Shown here: one piece after another, positions 1 through 7,994 of the stretch
How positions within the stretch are numbered: position 1 is the stretch's first letter
Layout: the number at the start of each line of letters is the position of its first letter
Notes under the pieces: model-generated
Told to the model about the DNA's origin: nothing
The model's input: the letters and a program-made list of their open reading frames with translations, nothing else
Database searches by the model: none
Translations under genes and position numbers: made by a program
Assembly: GCF_007923445.1 (NCBI RefSeq)
Contig: NZ_VOJI01000022.1
Location: forward strand, 1 to 48,231
DNA: 48,231 nt
Direction: 5' to 3'
Source of the DNA: Puniceibacterium confluentis
GTDB lineage: Bacteria > Pseudomonadota > Alphaproteobacteria > Rhodobacterales > Rhodobacteraceae

Positions 1-368
1 CTCCACGCTGCCGCTCAACACTCAAACCCAACCGGAAGATTCCAGATCAAACCGGCCCTAACCGCGGGGGAAGGTCAAGCGCCTCGGAGGATTGGTTGAA
101 CCGGAGATCCTCTTGTGTTCAGATCCTCAAATCAGTCCGCGACGTGCTGGTGTCGGACGGAATGGGCACATGCCCTGGCGGCAACGCGCGCGCGGCGGGT
201 CACGGGACGGCGGCAGTCCGCCACCCTTGGCCGGCAACGGGCGCCAAGCCATTGACTTGACGGGGCACAGGCGTGAAGAGGCGCGGCAATGTCGCTAAGG
301 GACAGGTTTTCCGCCCGTCCCGATTCTAGGATCACCGCGAAGCCCGCGCACAGTTACTGGAGAGCATC
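1..368. other. No gene recognised
   Basis: I find no frame on either strand with recognisable protein character. The short open frames here look like GC-rich background. The last 60 bases are the leader of the MFS gene, with a purine-rich TGGAGAG a few bases before its ATG. Confidence 0.6.
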
Positions 369-1637
369 ATGCTGCAAGTTCTGAGAAGCTCCTGGGCGTT
401 GCTGCTGGGTATGTTGCTGCTGATGCTGGGCAATGGACTTCAGGGGTCTCTTCTGGGGGTGCGTGGCGGTGCGGCAGGGTTTTCCGCCTTCGAAATGTCA
501 GTCGTGATGTCGGCCTACTTCGCCGGTTTCCTGTTCGCGTCCCGCATGACACCGGGGATGATCCGGCGTGTCGGCCATGTGCGGGTGTTCGCAGCCCTCG
601 GATCATTCATCTCGGCCATCATCATCCTGTACCCGGCCTGGCCCAATCCCTGGGTCTGGGCCCTTGGCCGCGTCGCCATCGGCTTTTGTTTCTGCGGCGT
701 CTATGTGACCGCGGAAAGCTGGCTGAACAATTCGGCCAGCAACGAGAACCGCGGCCAGGCGCTGTCGCTCTACATGATCGTGCAGACGGTCGGCATCATT
801 GCCGCACAGGGTCTGCTGCTGATCCCGGACCCCAGCGGGTTCCTGCTGTTCGTGGTCCCGTCGGTGCTGGTGTCGATCGCCTTTGCGCCGATCCTGCTGT
901 CGATCAGCCCGACCCCGGCCTTCGAGACGACCAAGGGCATGAGCCTGATTCAGCTCTACCACACTTCGCCGCTGGGGTGCGTCGGCATGTTCCTGCTGGG
1001 GGGCGTGTTCGCCGCCCAGTTCGGCATGTCGGCGGTCTACGGCACGCTGGCCGGGCTGAGCCTGGGGCAGATCTCGCTGTTCGTGTCCTCGTTCTATATC
1101 GGCGCCATGGTGCTGCAATACCCGTTGGGGTACCTGTCGGACCGCATGGACCGGCGCCGGCTGGTGACCGTCGTCGCTGCGGCGGGCGGGATCGCGGCAA
1201 CCGTCGCGGTATTCTCGGCCAGCAATTACTATGTCCTGCTCGCGGCCGCCTTTCTGATCGGAGGCGCCTCGAACCCGCTGTATTCCCTGCTGGCGGCCTA
1301 TACCAACGACTTCCTTGCCACCGAAGACATGGCCAGCGCATCGGCAGGGTTGCTGTTCATCAACGGCCTGGGCGCCATCTCGGGGCCGCTGATCACCGGC
1401 TGGGTGATGCAGCACGTGGGGCCGTCGGGATACTTCATCCTCATCGCGGCGCTGATGCTGTCACTGACGCTCTATGCGCTCTACCGGATGACCCGTCGAC
1501 CGGCGCCCTCCGCCGACATGACCGGTGCGATGTCGCCGCTGTCGCCAACCGGTTCGCCGGTGGCCATGGCGGTGGCCCAGGAGATCGCGATCGAACAGGC
1601 CGAGGCCGCGGAAGAGGAGCGTGACGCCGCGGCCTGA
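369..1637 (+). CDS. MFS transporter, YcaD-like
   Basis: A 422-residue inner-membrane protein with about twelve hydrophobic segments in two halves, the usual length and layout of the major facilitator superfamily. The loop after segment two (MTPGMIRRVGHVR) and the matching loop in the second half (YLSDRMDRRRL) are the MFS signature loops, and the ESWLN segment near residue 119 is typical of the YcaD-like subgroup. It probably exports or imports a small molecule by proton coupling, but the substrate cannot be read from sequence. The C-terminus is a cytoplasmic Ala/Glu-rich tail. The ATG is preceded by TGGAGAG. It seems to be a single-gene unit. Confidence 0.85.
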   Translation: MLQVLRSSWALLLGMLLLMLGNGLQGSLLGVRGGAAGFSAFEMSVVMSAYFAGFLFASRMTPGMIRRVGHVRVFAALGSFISAIIILYPAWPNPWVWALGRVAIGFCFCGVYVTAESWLNNSASNENRGQALSLYMIVQTVGIIAAQGLLLIPDPSGFLLFVVPSVLVSIAFAPILLSISPTPAFETTKGMSLIQLYHTSPLGCVGMFLLGGVFAAQFGMSAVYGTLAGLSLGQISLFVSSFYIGAMVLQYPLGYLSDRMDRRRLVTVVAAAGGIAATVAVFSASNYYVLLAAAFLIGGASNPLYSLLAAYTNDFLATEDMASASAGLLFINGLGAISGPLITGWVMQHVGPSGYFILIAALMLSLTLYALYRMTRRPAPSADMTGAMSPLSPTGSPVAMAVAQEIAIEQAEAAEEERDAAA

Positions 1638-1760
1638 GCGCGCCGTGGCTGCAGGGCAACGCTGTGACGATCTGACATGAAAAGTTACTGTGCAACACAA
1701 CTTAACCTTATGTAACGTCCTTGAGACGACAGCCGAAAGTGGTGAAAGAGGAGGTCCGAA

Positions 1761-2336
1761 GTGACACCCGAAGACGTTTTGAAGTTCTGGCTTGACGAGG
1801 TTGGCCAGAGCGGATGGTACAAGAGCGATCCTGATCTGGACGCCGAGGTGCGCGCGCGGTTCGAAGAAACCTGGACCAACGCGATGGAAGGGCGTTTCGG
1901 CCTCTGGCTGACCTATCCCAGCGGGGCGCTGGCCTATGTCATCCTGACCGACCAGTTTTCCCGCAACATGTTCCGCGGCACGAGCCGGAGCTTTGCGTCG
2001 GACCGGATCGCTTTGGCGGCGGCAAAGCAGGCCATCGGGCGCGGGTGGGACCTGCGGATCGACGAACCGGCACGTCAGTTCTTCTACATGCCGCTGATGC
2101 ATTCCGAGAACCTGTGTGATCAGGACCGCTGCATCCGGCTCATGCATGAACGGATGCCCGGGTCCGGTGCCGGCAATCTGCTGCACGCCCGCGCGCACCG
2201 CGAGGTGATCCGCCAGTTCGGCCGATTCCCGACCCGCAACGAAGCCCTGTCGCGCGGTCTCACCCGCAATGAACAGGCCTATGTCGCCTCGGGCGGCTAT
2301 GGTCGCACGCTCCGCGAACTGCAGGAATCGGCCTGA
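1761..2336 (+). CDS. DUF924 family protein
   Basis: A 191-residue soluble protein beginning with MTPEDVLKFWLDEVGQSGWY, the hallmark start of DUF924 (a TPR-like helical fold of unknown role). The conserved ILTDQFSRNMFRG and FFYMPLMHSE segments are both present and the length is normal for the family. The start codon is GTG, chosen because a strong AGAGGAGG Shine-Dalgarno lies just upstream and the family N-terminus begins there. It is followed by a convincing hairpin terminator, so it is probably transcribed alone. Function is unknown for the family. Confidence 0.87.
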   Translation: MTPEDVLKFWLDEVGQSGWYKSDPDLDAEVRARFEETWTNAMEGRFGLWLTYPSGALAYVILTDQFSRNMFRGTSRSFASDRIALAAAKQAIGRGWDLRIDEPARQFFYMPLMHSENLCDQDRCIRLMHERMPGSGAGNLLHARAHREVIRQFGRFPTRNEALSRGLTRNEQAYVASGGYGRTLRELQESA

Positions 2337-2371
2337 CGCCGGTCGACTCCGGCCATGCACCGACTTGAACG

Positions 2372-2406
2372 GACCCGGGGGCGCGTTTTCCCCGGGTCGC
2401 GTTTTG
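2372..2406 (+). terminator. Intrinsic terminator after DUF924 gene
   Basis: A perfect 9-bp inverted repeat (GACCCGGGG, 9-nt loop, CCCCGGGTC) is followed by GCGTTTTG, 35 bases after the stop codon of the DUF924 gene. The T run is short but the stem is very strong. Confidence 0.7.
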
Positions 2407-2830
2407 CACGCACCTCCCGGCAGGTAACCCGCGACCGCCTGCATGGGCCGGGAACCCCGCCGATGCCCGCAGCCACTCCGGGGCGTTGATCGCGGGCCGC
2501 TTGCCGTCAGGTGCAGACAGCGAAATCCGCGCCTCTTTCGGTCCGCCCTTGCAACGGGAGAGCGGAACGTCTGCCAGCTGGCGCTACCGCCGACACCCAG
2601 ACCTTCCCGCAACCGGAAAGCAACTGTCCCGCTGCTCGACGCGGCAGGCATCCCCGGCTCTCCAGAGCGATGTCCGCCGCAGAAAATAAAAGCGCAGCGC
2701 CCGGCCGCAGTTCTGCCCACCCATCGCTCCCAGTCGCGCCGGAAGCGCTCACTGGAACCAGTGGCGACGCCTGCAAGCCGCTGCGGGCACTAGTCGCGCC
2801 GGTGTGCCGGATGCGGTGATTTCTGCTCTT
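2407..2830. other. No gene recognised
   Basis: This stretch lies between the terminator of the DUF924 gene and a palindromic repeat element. Several short overlapping frames exist on both strands, but none has a recognisable motif, plausible ribosome binding site or family resemblance. Confidence 0.55.
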
Positions 2831-2875
2831 TGCCAATACTCCGGGGGTGTGGGGGCTGGCCCCCACTTCGGTCGC
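2831..2875. repeat. Palindromic dispersed repeat, copy 1
   Basis: The core GTGGGGGC-TG-GCCCCCAC (2849-2866) is a perfect 8-bp inverted repeat, flanked on the left by an ACTCCGGGGGT block. It lies just beyond the stop of the HD-domain gene. A related element occurs in the opposite orientation near 5071-5113, sharing the GGGGCTGGCCCC core and a CCCCGGG-type flank. This looks like a REP-like intergenic element. It could also help end the HD-gene transcript, though there is no T run. Confidence 0.6.
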
Positions 2876-2879
2876 AGGC

Positions 2880-3467
2880 TCAGTGCAGTCGGTCGAAAAA
2901 CGCCGCCACCCGTGGCTGCAGCCAGTTCCACAGAACCGGGGCGCCGTCGGCGATCTTCGATCCGACCCGCGACAGCACCGTGTCATAGCCGACGTTGTAG
3001 CTCAGCCAGGAACCGCCGCCCGCTGCAAGGTTCTGGTTCGGCGCCTGATACCGGTCGAGCGACTTGGCAAAGCGGGCATCCGGCGTGGCATTGGCCTCGA
3101 ACTCGTCCCAGAGCGCGCGCAGGTCTGTGCCCTGGTCGCCGGGAAGCAGACCGAACAATCGGGTTGCGGCCTCCGCCTCGCGCGCTGCCAGGGCCGCGGC
3201 GTCATGCGTGCCGAAGATCGGCGCGTCACCGGCATCGATCTCGACCAGATCGTGCAACAGCAGCATCCTGATCACCCGGGACACGTCCACCCCTTCGGGG
3301 GCATGTTCGCCCAGCACCAGCGCATAGAGTGCGACGTGCCAGCTGTGTTCGGCGGAATTCTCTTGGCGGGAGCCGTCGCCAAGCGTGGTGGCCCGCAGCA
3401 CGGACTTCAGCCTGTCCGCTTCGCTCAGAAAGGCCATCTGGGCAGTGATCCGGTCGTCAGCCGACAT
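2880..3467 (-). CDS. HD-domain hydrolase, YfbR/HDDC2-like
   Basis: A 195-residue soluble phosphohydrolase of the HD superfamily. The metal-binding motif set is clear: an ENSAEHSWHVA segment near residue 38, LLLHDLVEIDAGD near residue 69, and a conserved Asp in the SLDRYQAPNQN helix. This order is typical of 5'-deoxynucleotidase-like HD proteins (YfbR/HDDC2), which remove phosphate from dNMPs. Exact substrate specificity is inferred only. The start at 3467 is preferred over an upstream in-frame ATG because family similarity begins at MSADDRITAQ. That start overlaps the stop of the upstream small gene (ATGA), suggesting translational coupling. Confidence 0.85.
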   Translation of the reverse strand: MSADDRITAQMAFLSEADRLKSVLRATTLGDGSRQENSAEHSWHVALYALVLGEHAPEGVDVSRVIRMLLLHDLVEIDAGDAPIFGTHDAAALAAREAEAATRLFGLLPGDQGTDLRALWDEFEANATPDARFAKSLDRYQAPNQNLAAGGGSWLSYNVGYDTVLSRVGSKIADGAPVLWNWLQPRVAAFFDRLH

Positions 3468-3697
3468 CAGTCGCGGTCGCCCTGCTCTCCGGTTGCGTTG
3501 AAGCGTTCGAGAAAGGCGCGGCCGCGCCGGGCGGCCATGCGCACACGGATGGCCGTCAGGAAGGCCTCCTCGAGCGTGGTCGAGGAGGCGGCAAGCTCTT
3601 TGGCCACCTGAATGAACAGGCGGTCTTCGCCGGTCTTGTCCATGGCCGCCAGAGTGTCCTTGGCCAGTTCTTCGGCAATCTCCGTCACGATGGACAT
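3467..3697 (-). CDS. Small helical protein of unknown function
   Basis: A 76-residue soluble protein that appears mostly alpha-helical, with alternating acidic and basic surfaces and no membrane segment, cysteines or signal peptide. AAAGGG lies upstream of its ATG on the minus strand. Its stop overlaps the start of the HD-domain gene, so the two are probably co-translated. I do not recognise the family. The coupling suggests a role linked to the HD hydrolase, but that is inference. Confidence 0.72.
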   Translation of the reverse strand: MSIVTEIAEELAKDTLAAMDKTGEDRLFIQVAKELAASSTTLEEAFLTAIRVRMAARRGRAFLERFNATGEQGDRD

Positions 3698-3725
3698 GCA
3701 GCAATCCCTTTCAGCGGTTTCCGGG

Positions 3726-4379
3726 TCAGCGGGTCGATTCGGTCAGGCGGCGTTTCACATAGTCCGTCACCGTGCCGATCATCGTGCCCATGTGCGGCTC
3801 TTCGAAGAAGTGCCCCGAGCCGTCGATCTGGTCATGGGTGATGGTGATGCCCTTCTGTTCCTTGAGCTTGCCGACCAGCGAACGGGTGTCCGCGGGCGGG
3901 GCCACGCGGTCGTTGGTGCCGTTGATGATCAGACCCGAGGCCGGGCAGGGCGCCAGGAAGGAAAAGTCATACATGTTCGCAGGCGGGCTGACCGAAACAA
4001 AGCCGGTGATCTCGGGGCGGCGCATCAGCAGCTGCATGCCGATCCAGGCACCGAAGGAGAAACCCGCAACCCAGCAATGCTTGGAATTGTTGTTCATCGA
4101 TTGCAGGTAGTCGAGCGCCGAGGCGGCATCGGACAACTCGCCGACACCCTGGTCGTATTCGCCCTGGCTGCGCCCGACGCCGCGGAAATTGAACCGCAGC
4201 ACCGTAAAGCCCATGTTGTAGAAGGCGTAATGCAGGTTGTAGACGACCTTGTTGTTCATCGTCCCGCCGAACTGCGGGTGCGGGTGCAACACGATGGCGA
4301 TCGGGGCGTCGCGGTCTTTTTGCGGGTGATAGCGGCCTTCAAGGCGGCCTTCGGGTCCGGGAAAGATGACCTCGGGCAT
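3726..4379 (-). CDS. Alpha/beta hydrolase family protein
   Basis: A 217-residue cytoplasmic alpha/beta hydrolase of the COG2945-like group. The oxyanion-hole region IVLHPHPQFGGTMNN near residue 29 is typical of that group. The nucleophile elbow is GFSFGAW near residue 106, with Ser flanked by glycines. The acid is in NGTNDRVAPP near residue 153 and the catalytic His in GSGHFFEE near residue 187. It probably cleaves an ester or amide, with substrate unknown. AAGGAG precedes the start at some distance. The gene is divergent from the suf operon, so the ICE-like palindrome between them could also affect its promoter. Confidence 0.83.
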   Translation of the reverse strand: MPEVIFPGPEGRLEGRYHPQKDRDAPIAIVLHPHPQFGGTMNNKVVYNLHYAFYNMGFTVLRFNFRGVGRSQGEYDQGVGELSDAASALDYLQSMNNNSKHCWVAGFSFGAWIGMQLLMRRPEITGFVSVSPPANMYDFSFLAPCPASGLIINGTNDRVAPPADTRSLVGKLKEQKGITITHDQIDGSGHFFEEPHMGTMIGTVTDYVKRRLTESTR

Positions 4380-4408
4380 GGGGCGGGCAAGCTCCTTAAC
4401 GGTGCCGG

Positions 4409-4425
4409 GAATTCTTGACGAATTC
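4409..4425. promoter_or_regulatory. GAATTC-N5-GAATTC repeat at the suf promoter
   Basis: Two GAATTC palindromes separated by TTGAC form a symmetric element. The TTGACG inside it could be the -35 box of the suf promoter, with a weak TAGAAC -10 box 17 bases later. No regulator can be named from this alone. Confidence 0.35.
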
Positions 4426-4435
4426 TCTCAAGCAC

Positions 4436-4452
4436 CTTAGAACGGTTCTAAA
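4436..4452. promoter_or_regulatory. Irr/ICE-box-type operator
   Basis: TTAGAACGGTTCTAA is a perfect 7-bp inverted repeat around one base and fits the TTAGAA-N3-TTCTAA form of the iron control element bound by Irr in alphaproteobacteria. It lies about 120 bases before the suf operon start and overlaps the likely -10 box, as expected for repression under iron limitation or altered haem status. Binding is inferred from motif and position. Confidence 0.7.
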
Positions 4453-4471
4453 TCCGGATTGCTCCGGGATG

Positions 4472-4500
4472 CGCATCTGAGGCAGATAGGCTCAGATGCG
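4472..4500 (+). promoter_or_regulatory. Leader hairpin upstream of suf operon
   Basis: A perfect 10-bp inverted repeat, CGCATCTGAG and CTCAGATGCG with a 9-nt loop, sits between the candidate promoter and the iscR start. It lacks a T run, so it is not a classic terminator. It could be a second operator (for example for the IscR-like regulator) or an RNA structure in the leader. Confidence 0.5.
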
Positions 4501-4572
4501 ATCAAGGTCAATCGGTCGGTTCGCCTGGCGTGGGTTTGCGCCATGGTTTTCAGGGATCAATGAGGTGTTGCG

Positions 4573-5034
4573 GTGAAGCTGAGTACCAAGGGACGATATG
4601 CGATGGCGGCACTGGTGGATATCGCGCTGCAGCCGGACGGGGCCCTGGTGACGCTCAGCGACATCTCGCGGCGCCAGGACATCTCGTTGCCCTATCTGGA
4701 GCAGCTGTTTGTGAAATTGCGGCGCGCGGAGCTGGTGGCTTCGGTGCGCGGGCCGGGTGGCGGGTATCGGCTGTCGCGGCCAACCCAGCAGATCCGTGTG
4801 GTCGACATTCTCGCGGCGGTGGACGAGACCGTGAATGCGATGCACCAGGGGGCCGGGGCCTCGGGTGGTCTGTCGGGCAGCCGGGCACAGTCGCTGAGCA
4901 ATCGGTTGTGGCAGGGGCTGTCGGCCCATGTCTATGTGTTCCTGCACCAGACCCGGCTGTCGGATGTGGTCGAGAATGCCCTGGCGCCGTGCCCGGCGGT
5001 GCCGAACCTGTTTGCGGTGGTGGACGAGACATGA
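4573..5034 (+). CDS. iscR: Rrf2-family regulator, IscR-like
   Basis: A 153-residue transcription regulator starting MKLSTKGRYAMAALVDIAL, the Rrf2 winged-helix N-terminus. The recognition region and wing (LPYLEQLFVKLRRAELV and RGPGGGYRLSRP) match IscR closely. IscR senses Fe-S cluster status and represses the adjacent assembly genes. The classical three-cysteine cluster site near residues 92-104 is absent: the segment AMHQGAGASGGLSGSRAQ has no Cys, and the only Cys is residue 140. A similar single-Cys IscR has been described in Rhodobacter sphaeroides. The start is GTG with GAGGTG upstream. It is the first gene of the suf operon. Confidence 0.88.
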   Translation: MKLSTKGRYAMAALVDIALQPDGALVTLSDISRRQDISLPYLEQLFVKLRRAELVASVRGPGGGYRLSRPTQQIRVVDILAAVDETVNAMHQGAGASGGLSGSRAQSLSNRLWQGLSAHVYVFLHQTRLSDVVENALAPCPAVPNLFAVVDET

Positions 5035-5064
5035 GCCTTTTCGCCGTCGCATCGCCTGACCGGC

Positions 5065-5113
5065 GCCGGAGTGAGGGGCCAGCCCCTCGCACTCCCCGGG
5101 ATGTTTTGCCTCC
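5065..5113. repeat. Palindromic dispersed repeat, copy 2
   Basis: The core GAGGGGC-CA-GCCCCTC (5073-5088) is a perfect 7-bp inverted repeat followed by ACTCCCCGGGATGTTTTGCC. In reverse orientation it resembles the element at 2831-2875. It lies inside the suf operon, between the iscR-like gene and the desulfurase gene, so it will be transcribed and could fold in the mRNA. Confidence 0.55.
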
Positions 5114-5131
5114 AGAGACGGTGGGGGTGCT

Positions 5132-6175
5132 GTGAACAGGGTGTATCTCGACTGGAATGCAACGGCGCCGCTGCGGGCCGAGGCGCGGGCCGCAATGGTT
5201 GCGGCCATGGACCTTCTGGGCAACCCGTCGTCTGTGCATGCCGAAGGGCGTGCGGCCAAATCGCTGGTCGAGACGGCGCGCGCGCAGGTCGCCGCCGCCT
5301 TTGGCGCAGAGGGGGCGGATGTGGTGTTCCTGTCCGGCGCGACCGAGGCGGCGGCCCTGGCCTGTGCCGGGCGCGGGTTGCTGGGGGCGGACATCGAACA
5401 CGATGCGGTCGTGGCCTGGGTCGATGCAGTGTTGCCGGTGGCGCGTGATGGCAAGGTGACAGTGGCCGAGGCCGAACGCTCGGTCCTGCAGGCGGCGAAT
5501 TCCGAAACCGGGGTGGTGCAGGATCTGCCGCCGGGGCTGGCGGTGGTCGACGCGACGCAGGTTTTCGGCAAGGTGCCGTTTGCCTTCAACTGGGCCGGGT
5601 GCGAGATGGCGCTGATTTCGGCGCACAAGCTGGGTGGTCCCAAGGGGATCGGTGCGCTGGTGCTGCGGCGCGGAACAGAGCTGTCGGCGCAGATTCGCGG
5701 CGGCGGGCAGGAGATGGGACGGCGGTCCGGCACCGAGAATGTCATCGGAATCGCCGGTTTTGGCGCCGCAGCGCAGGCGGCGGCCCGCGATCTGGACGCC
5801 GGAGTCTGGGACGGGGTTGCCGAACTTAGAAATATTCTAGAAAAGACCATTGAGGCTTCTGCCGGAGATACTATTTTTGTCGGGAATACGGCGCCCCGGC
5901 TGCCGAACACCTGCTGCCTTGCCGTGCCGGGCTGGAAGGGCGAGACGCAGGTGATGCAGATGGATCTGGCGGGCTTTGCGATCAGCGCGGGCAGCGCCTG
6001 TTCCAGCGGCAAGGTGCGTGCCAGCCGCGTGCTTCAGGCGATGGGCTATGACGCGGCCACGGCGAGCGGTGCGATCCGCGTTAGTCTCGGGCCGCAGACG
6101 ACAGAGACGGACGTGCTGCGCTTTGCCGAGAACTGGCTGCGCCACTACGAGAAATTCCGCGCGCGGGCCGCGTGA
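5132..6175 (+). CDS. Cysteine desulfurase, NifS/IscS type (short)
   Basis: A 347-residue class V aminotransferase-fold enzyme that would take sulfur from cysteine for Fe-S assembly. The N-terminus VYLDWNATAPL, the PLP lysine at residue 166 in SAHKLGGPKG, the GGGQEMGRRSGTEN loop and the active Cys290 in SAGSACSSGK place it in group I (NifS/IscS). It is shorter than the roughly 400 residues of IscS. The start is GTG. Residues about 231-250 are encoded by AT-rich DNA with codons that are rare here (AGA, CTA). It is the second gene of the suf operon, which also encodes a group II enzyme, SufS. Confidence 0.87.
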   Translation: MNRVYLDWNATAPLRAEARAAMVAAMDLLGNPSSVHAEGRAAKSLVETARAQVAAAFGAEGADVVFLSGATEAAALACAGRGLLGADIEHDAVVAWVDAVLPVARDGKVTVAEAERSVLQAANSETGVVQDLPPGLAVVDATQVFGKVPFAFNWAGCEMALISAHKLGGPKGIGALVLRRGTELSAQIRGGGQEMGRRSGTENVIGIAGFGAAAQAAARDLDAGVWDGVAELRNILEKTIEASAGDTIFVGNTAPRLPNTCCLAVPGWKGETQVMQMDLAGFAISAGSACSSGKVRASRVLQAMGYDAATASGAIRVSLGPQTTETDVLRFAENWLRHYEKFRARAA

Positions 6176-6223
6176 CACAGAACAGGCGCAAAGAGCGCAA
6201 GACATATGAAAGAAGGGTCTGAC

Positions 6224-7777
6224 ATGGCAGCTTTGGACAATCCGACACGCGACAGCGGTGTCACCGTCAAGGATGGCGTCGACCAGGAAACGGTCGACAA
6301 GGTTCAGCAGGTCGGCGGCAAGTACAAGTACGGCTGGAACACCGAGATCGAGATGGACTATGCCCCCAAGGGGCTGACGCCGGACATCGTCAAGCTGATT
6401 TCCGAAAAGAACGGCGAGCCGGAGTGGATGACCGAATGGCGCATGGGCGCCTACAATCGCTGGCTGCAAATGAAAGAGCCGAACTGGGCGATGGTCGACT
6501 ATCCCGAGATCGACTTTCAGGATCAGTATTACTACGCCCGCCCCAAGAGCATGGCGGAAAAGCCCAAGTCGCTGGATGATGTGGATCCCAAGCTGCTGGA
6601 AACATACAAGAAGCTGGGGATCCCGCTGAAAGAGCAGATGGTTCTGGCCGGCGTCGAAGGCGCCGATGCCGCGCCTGCGGACGGCAAGGTGCCCGAACGG
6701 AAGGTCGCGGTGGACGCGGTGTTTGATTCCGTCTCGGTCGGCACCACCTTTCAGAAGGAGTTGAAGAAGGCCGGAGTCATTTTTTGCTCGATCTCCGAGG
6801 CGATCAAGGAACACCCGGAGCTGGTGAAGAAGTACCTTGGCACCGTGGTGCCGGTGCAGGACAACTTCTATGCGACGCTGAACTCGGCCGTCTTCTCGGA
6901 TGGCTCGTTTGTCTACATCCCGCCGGGCGTGCGCTGCCCGATGGAGCTGTCGACCTATTTCCGCATCAACGCCGAGAACACCGGCCAGTTCGAGCGCACG
7001 CTGATCATCGCTGACAAGGGCTCTTACGTGTCCTATCTCGAAGGCTGCACCGCGCCGCAGCGCGACATCAGCCAGCTGCACGCCGCAGTGGTCGAGATCA
7101 TCATCGAGGAAGACGCCGAGGTTAAATATTCCACGGTGCAGAACTGGTATCCCGGCGACGAGAACGGCAAGGGCGGCATCTACAACTTTGTCACCAAGCG
7201 TGCCGACTGCCGCGGTGACCGGGCCAAGGTGATGTGGACGCAGGTGGAAACCGGTTCTGCCGTGACCTGGAAATATCCGTCCTGCATCCTGCGCGGCGAC
7301 GACAGCCAGGGCGAGTTCTATTCCATCGCCATCACCAACAACCACCAGCAGGCCGACACCGGCACCAAGATGGTGCATCTGGGCAAGCGCACCAAGTCGC
7401 GCATCGTCTCCAAGGGGATCAGCGCCGGCGTGGCGCAGAACACCTATCGCGGGCTGGTGTCGATGCACCCCAAGGCAAAGGACAGCCGCAACTACACCCA
7501 GTGCGACAGCCTGCTGATCGGCGACAAGTGCGGGGCGCATACGGTGCCCTACATCGAGGTGCGCAACAATTCGAGCCGGGTCGAACACGAGGCGACGACA
7601 TCCAAGGTGGATGACGACCAGATGTTCTATTGCCGCCAGCGCGGCATCGGCGAGGAAGAGGCCGTGGCCCTGATCGTGAACGGCTTTGCCAAGGAGGTGT
7701 TGCAGGCGCTGCCGATGGAGTTCGCCATGGAGGCGCAGGCGCTGGTGGCGATTTCGCTGGAAGGTTCGGTCGGCTAG
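6224..7777 (+). CDS. sufB: Fe-S cluster assembly scaffold protein SufB
   Basis: A 517-residue SufB. It forms the SufBC2D complex on which Fe-S clusters are built in the cytoplasm. Family hallmarks include the [18 protein letters not shown] start, [28 protein letters not shown] and the C-terminal [20 protein letters not shown]. Length is slightly above the usual ~480-500. The ATG at 6224 is chosen because AGAAGGG lies six bases before it and the family pattern starts at MAALDN. An in-frame ATG six codons earlier is possible but has a weaker site. It is 48 bases after the desulfurase gene. Confidence 0.96.
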   Translation: MAALDNPTRDSGVTVKDGVDQETVDKVQQVGGKYKYGWNTEIEMDYAPKGLTPDIVKLISEKNGEPEWMTEWRMGAYNRWLQMKEPNWAMVDYPEIDFQDQYYYARPKSMAEKPKSLDDVDPKLLETYKKLGIPLKEQMVLAGVEGADAAPADGKVPERKVAVDAVFDSVSVGTTFQKELKKAGVIFCSISEAIKEHPELVKKYLGTVVPVQDNFYATLNSAVFSDGSFVYIPPGVRCPMELSTYFRINAENTGQFERTLIIADKGSYVSYLEGCTAPQRDISQLHAAVVEIIIEEDAEVKYSTVQNWYPGDENGKGGIYNFVTKRADCRGDRAKVMWTQVETGSAVTWKYPSCILRGDDSQGEFYSIAITNNHQQADTGTKMVHLGKRTKSRIVSKGISAGVAQNTYRGLVSMHPKAKDSRNYTQCDSLLIGDKCGAHTVPYIEVRNNSSRVEHEATTSKVDDDQMFYCRQRGIGEEEAVALIVNGFAKEVLQALPMEFAMEAQALVAISLEGSVG

Positions 7778-7807
7778 GACGCCGGGACAGGACGGAAAGG
7801 GGGCCCG

Positions 7808-7984
7808 ATGACCAGACTGCTGTTGCTTCCGGCCCTGCTGACCGGGGTGTTCTGCGCCGGTTTCGCGGTGGCGGTGGATTTTGCGGTGGGCATGAAGGGT
7901 CTGCTCACGGTGACGGGAATCTCTTTTGTTTCAGGGTTTTGCGGCAATCTGTTCGCGCAGATCGTGACCCGGGGCCGCAAGTGA
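7808..7984 (+). CDS. Small membrane protein in suf operon
   Basis: A 58-residue protein with two hydrophobic segments: one from about residue 3, with LLLLPALLTGVFCAGFAVAV, and a second at residues 33-50 around TVTGISFVSGFCG. It ends in a basic tail (TRGRK), so both ends may face the cytoplasm. AAAGGGGG lies six bases before the ATG, and the gene sits 30 bases after sufB and 10 before the next small gene. Its reading frame is strongly supported by position and ribosome binding site, but I recognise no family. Confidence 0.72.
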   Translation: MTRLLLLPALLTGVFCAGFAVAVDFAVGMKGLLTVTGISFVSGFCGNLFAQIVTRGRK

Positions 7985-7994
7985 GGGACCGCAT

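Noticed and set aside
4393-4445. A defined sigma-70 promoter with exact start site for suf
   Set aside because: A TTGACG box is present but the -10 match is weak, so I list only the operator features and leave the start site open.
5837-7588. Long minus-strand frame over the desulfurase and sufB genes
   Set aside because: It is antisense to conserved genes and shows composition-driven His/Arg/Asp-rich text without family resemblance.
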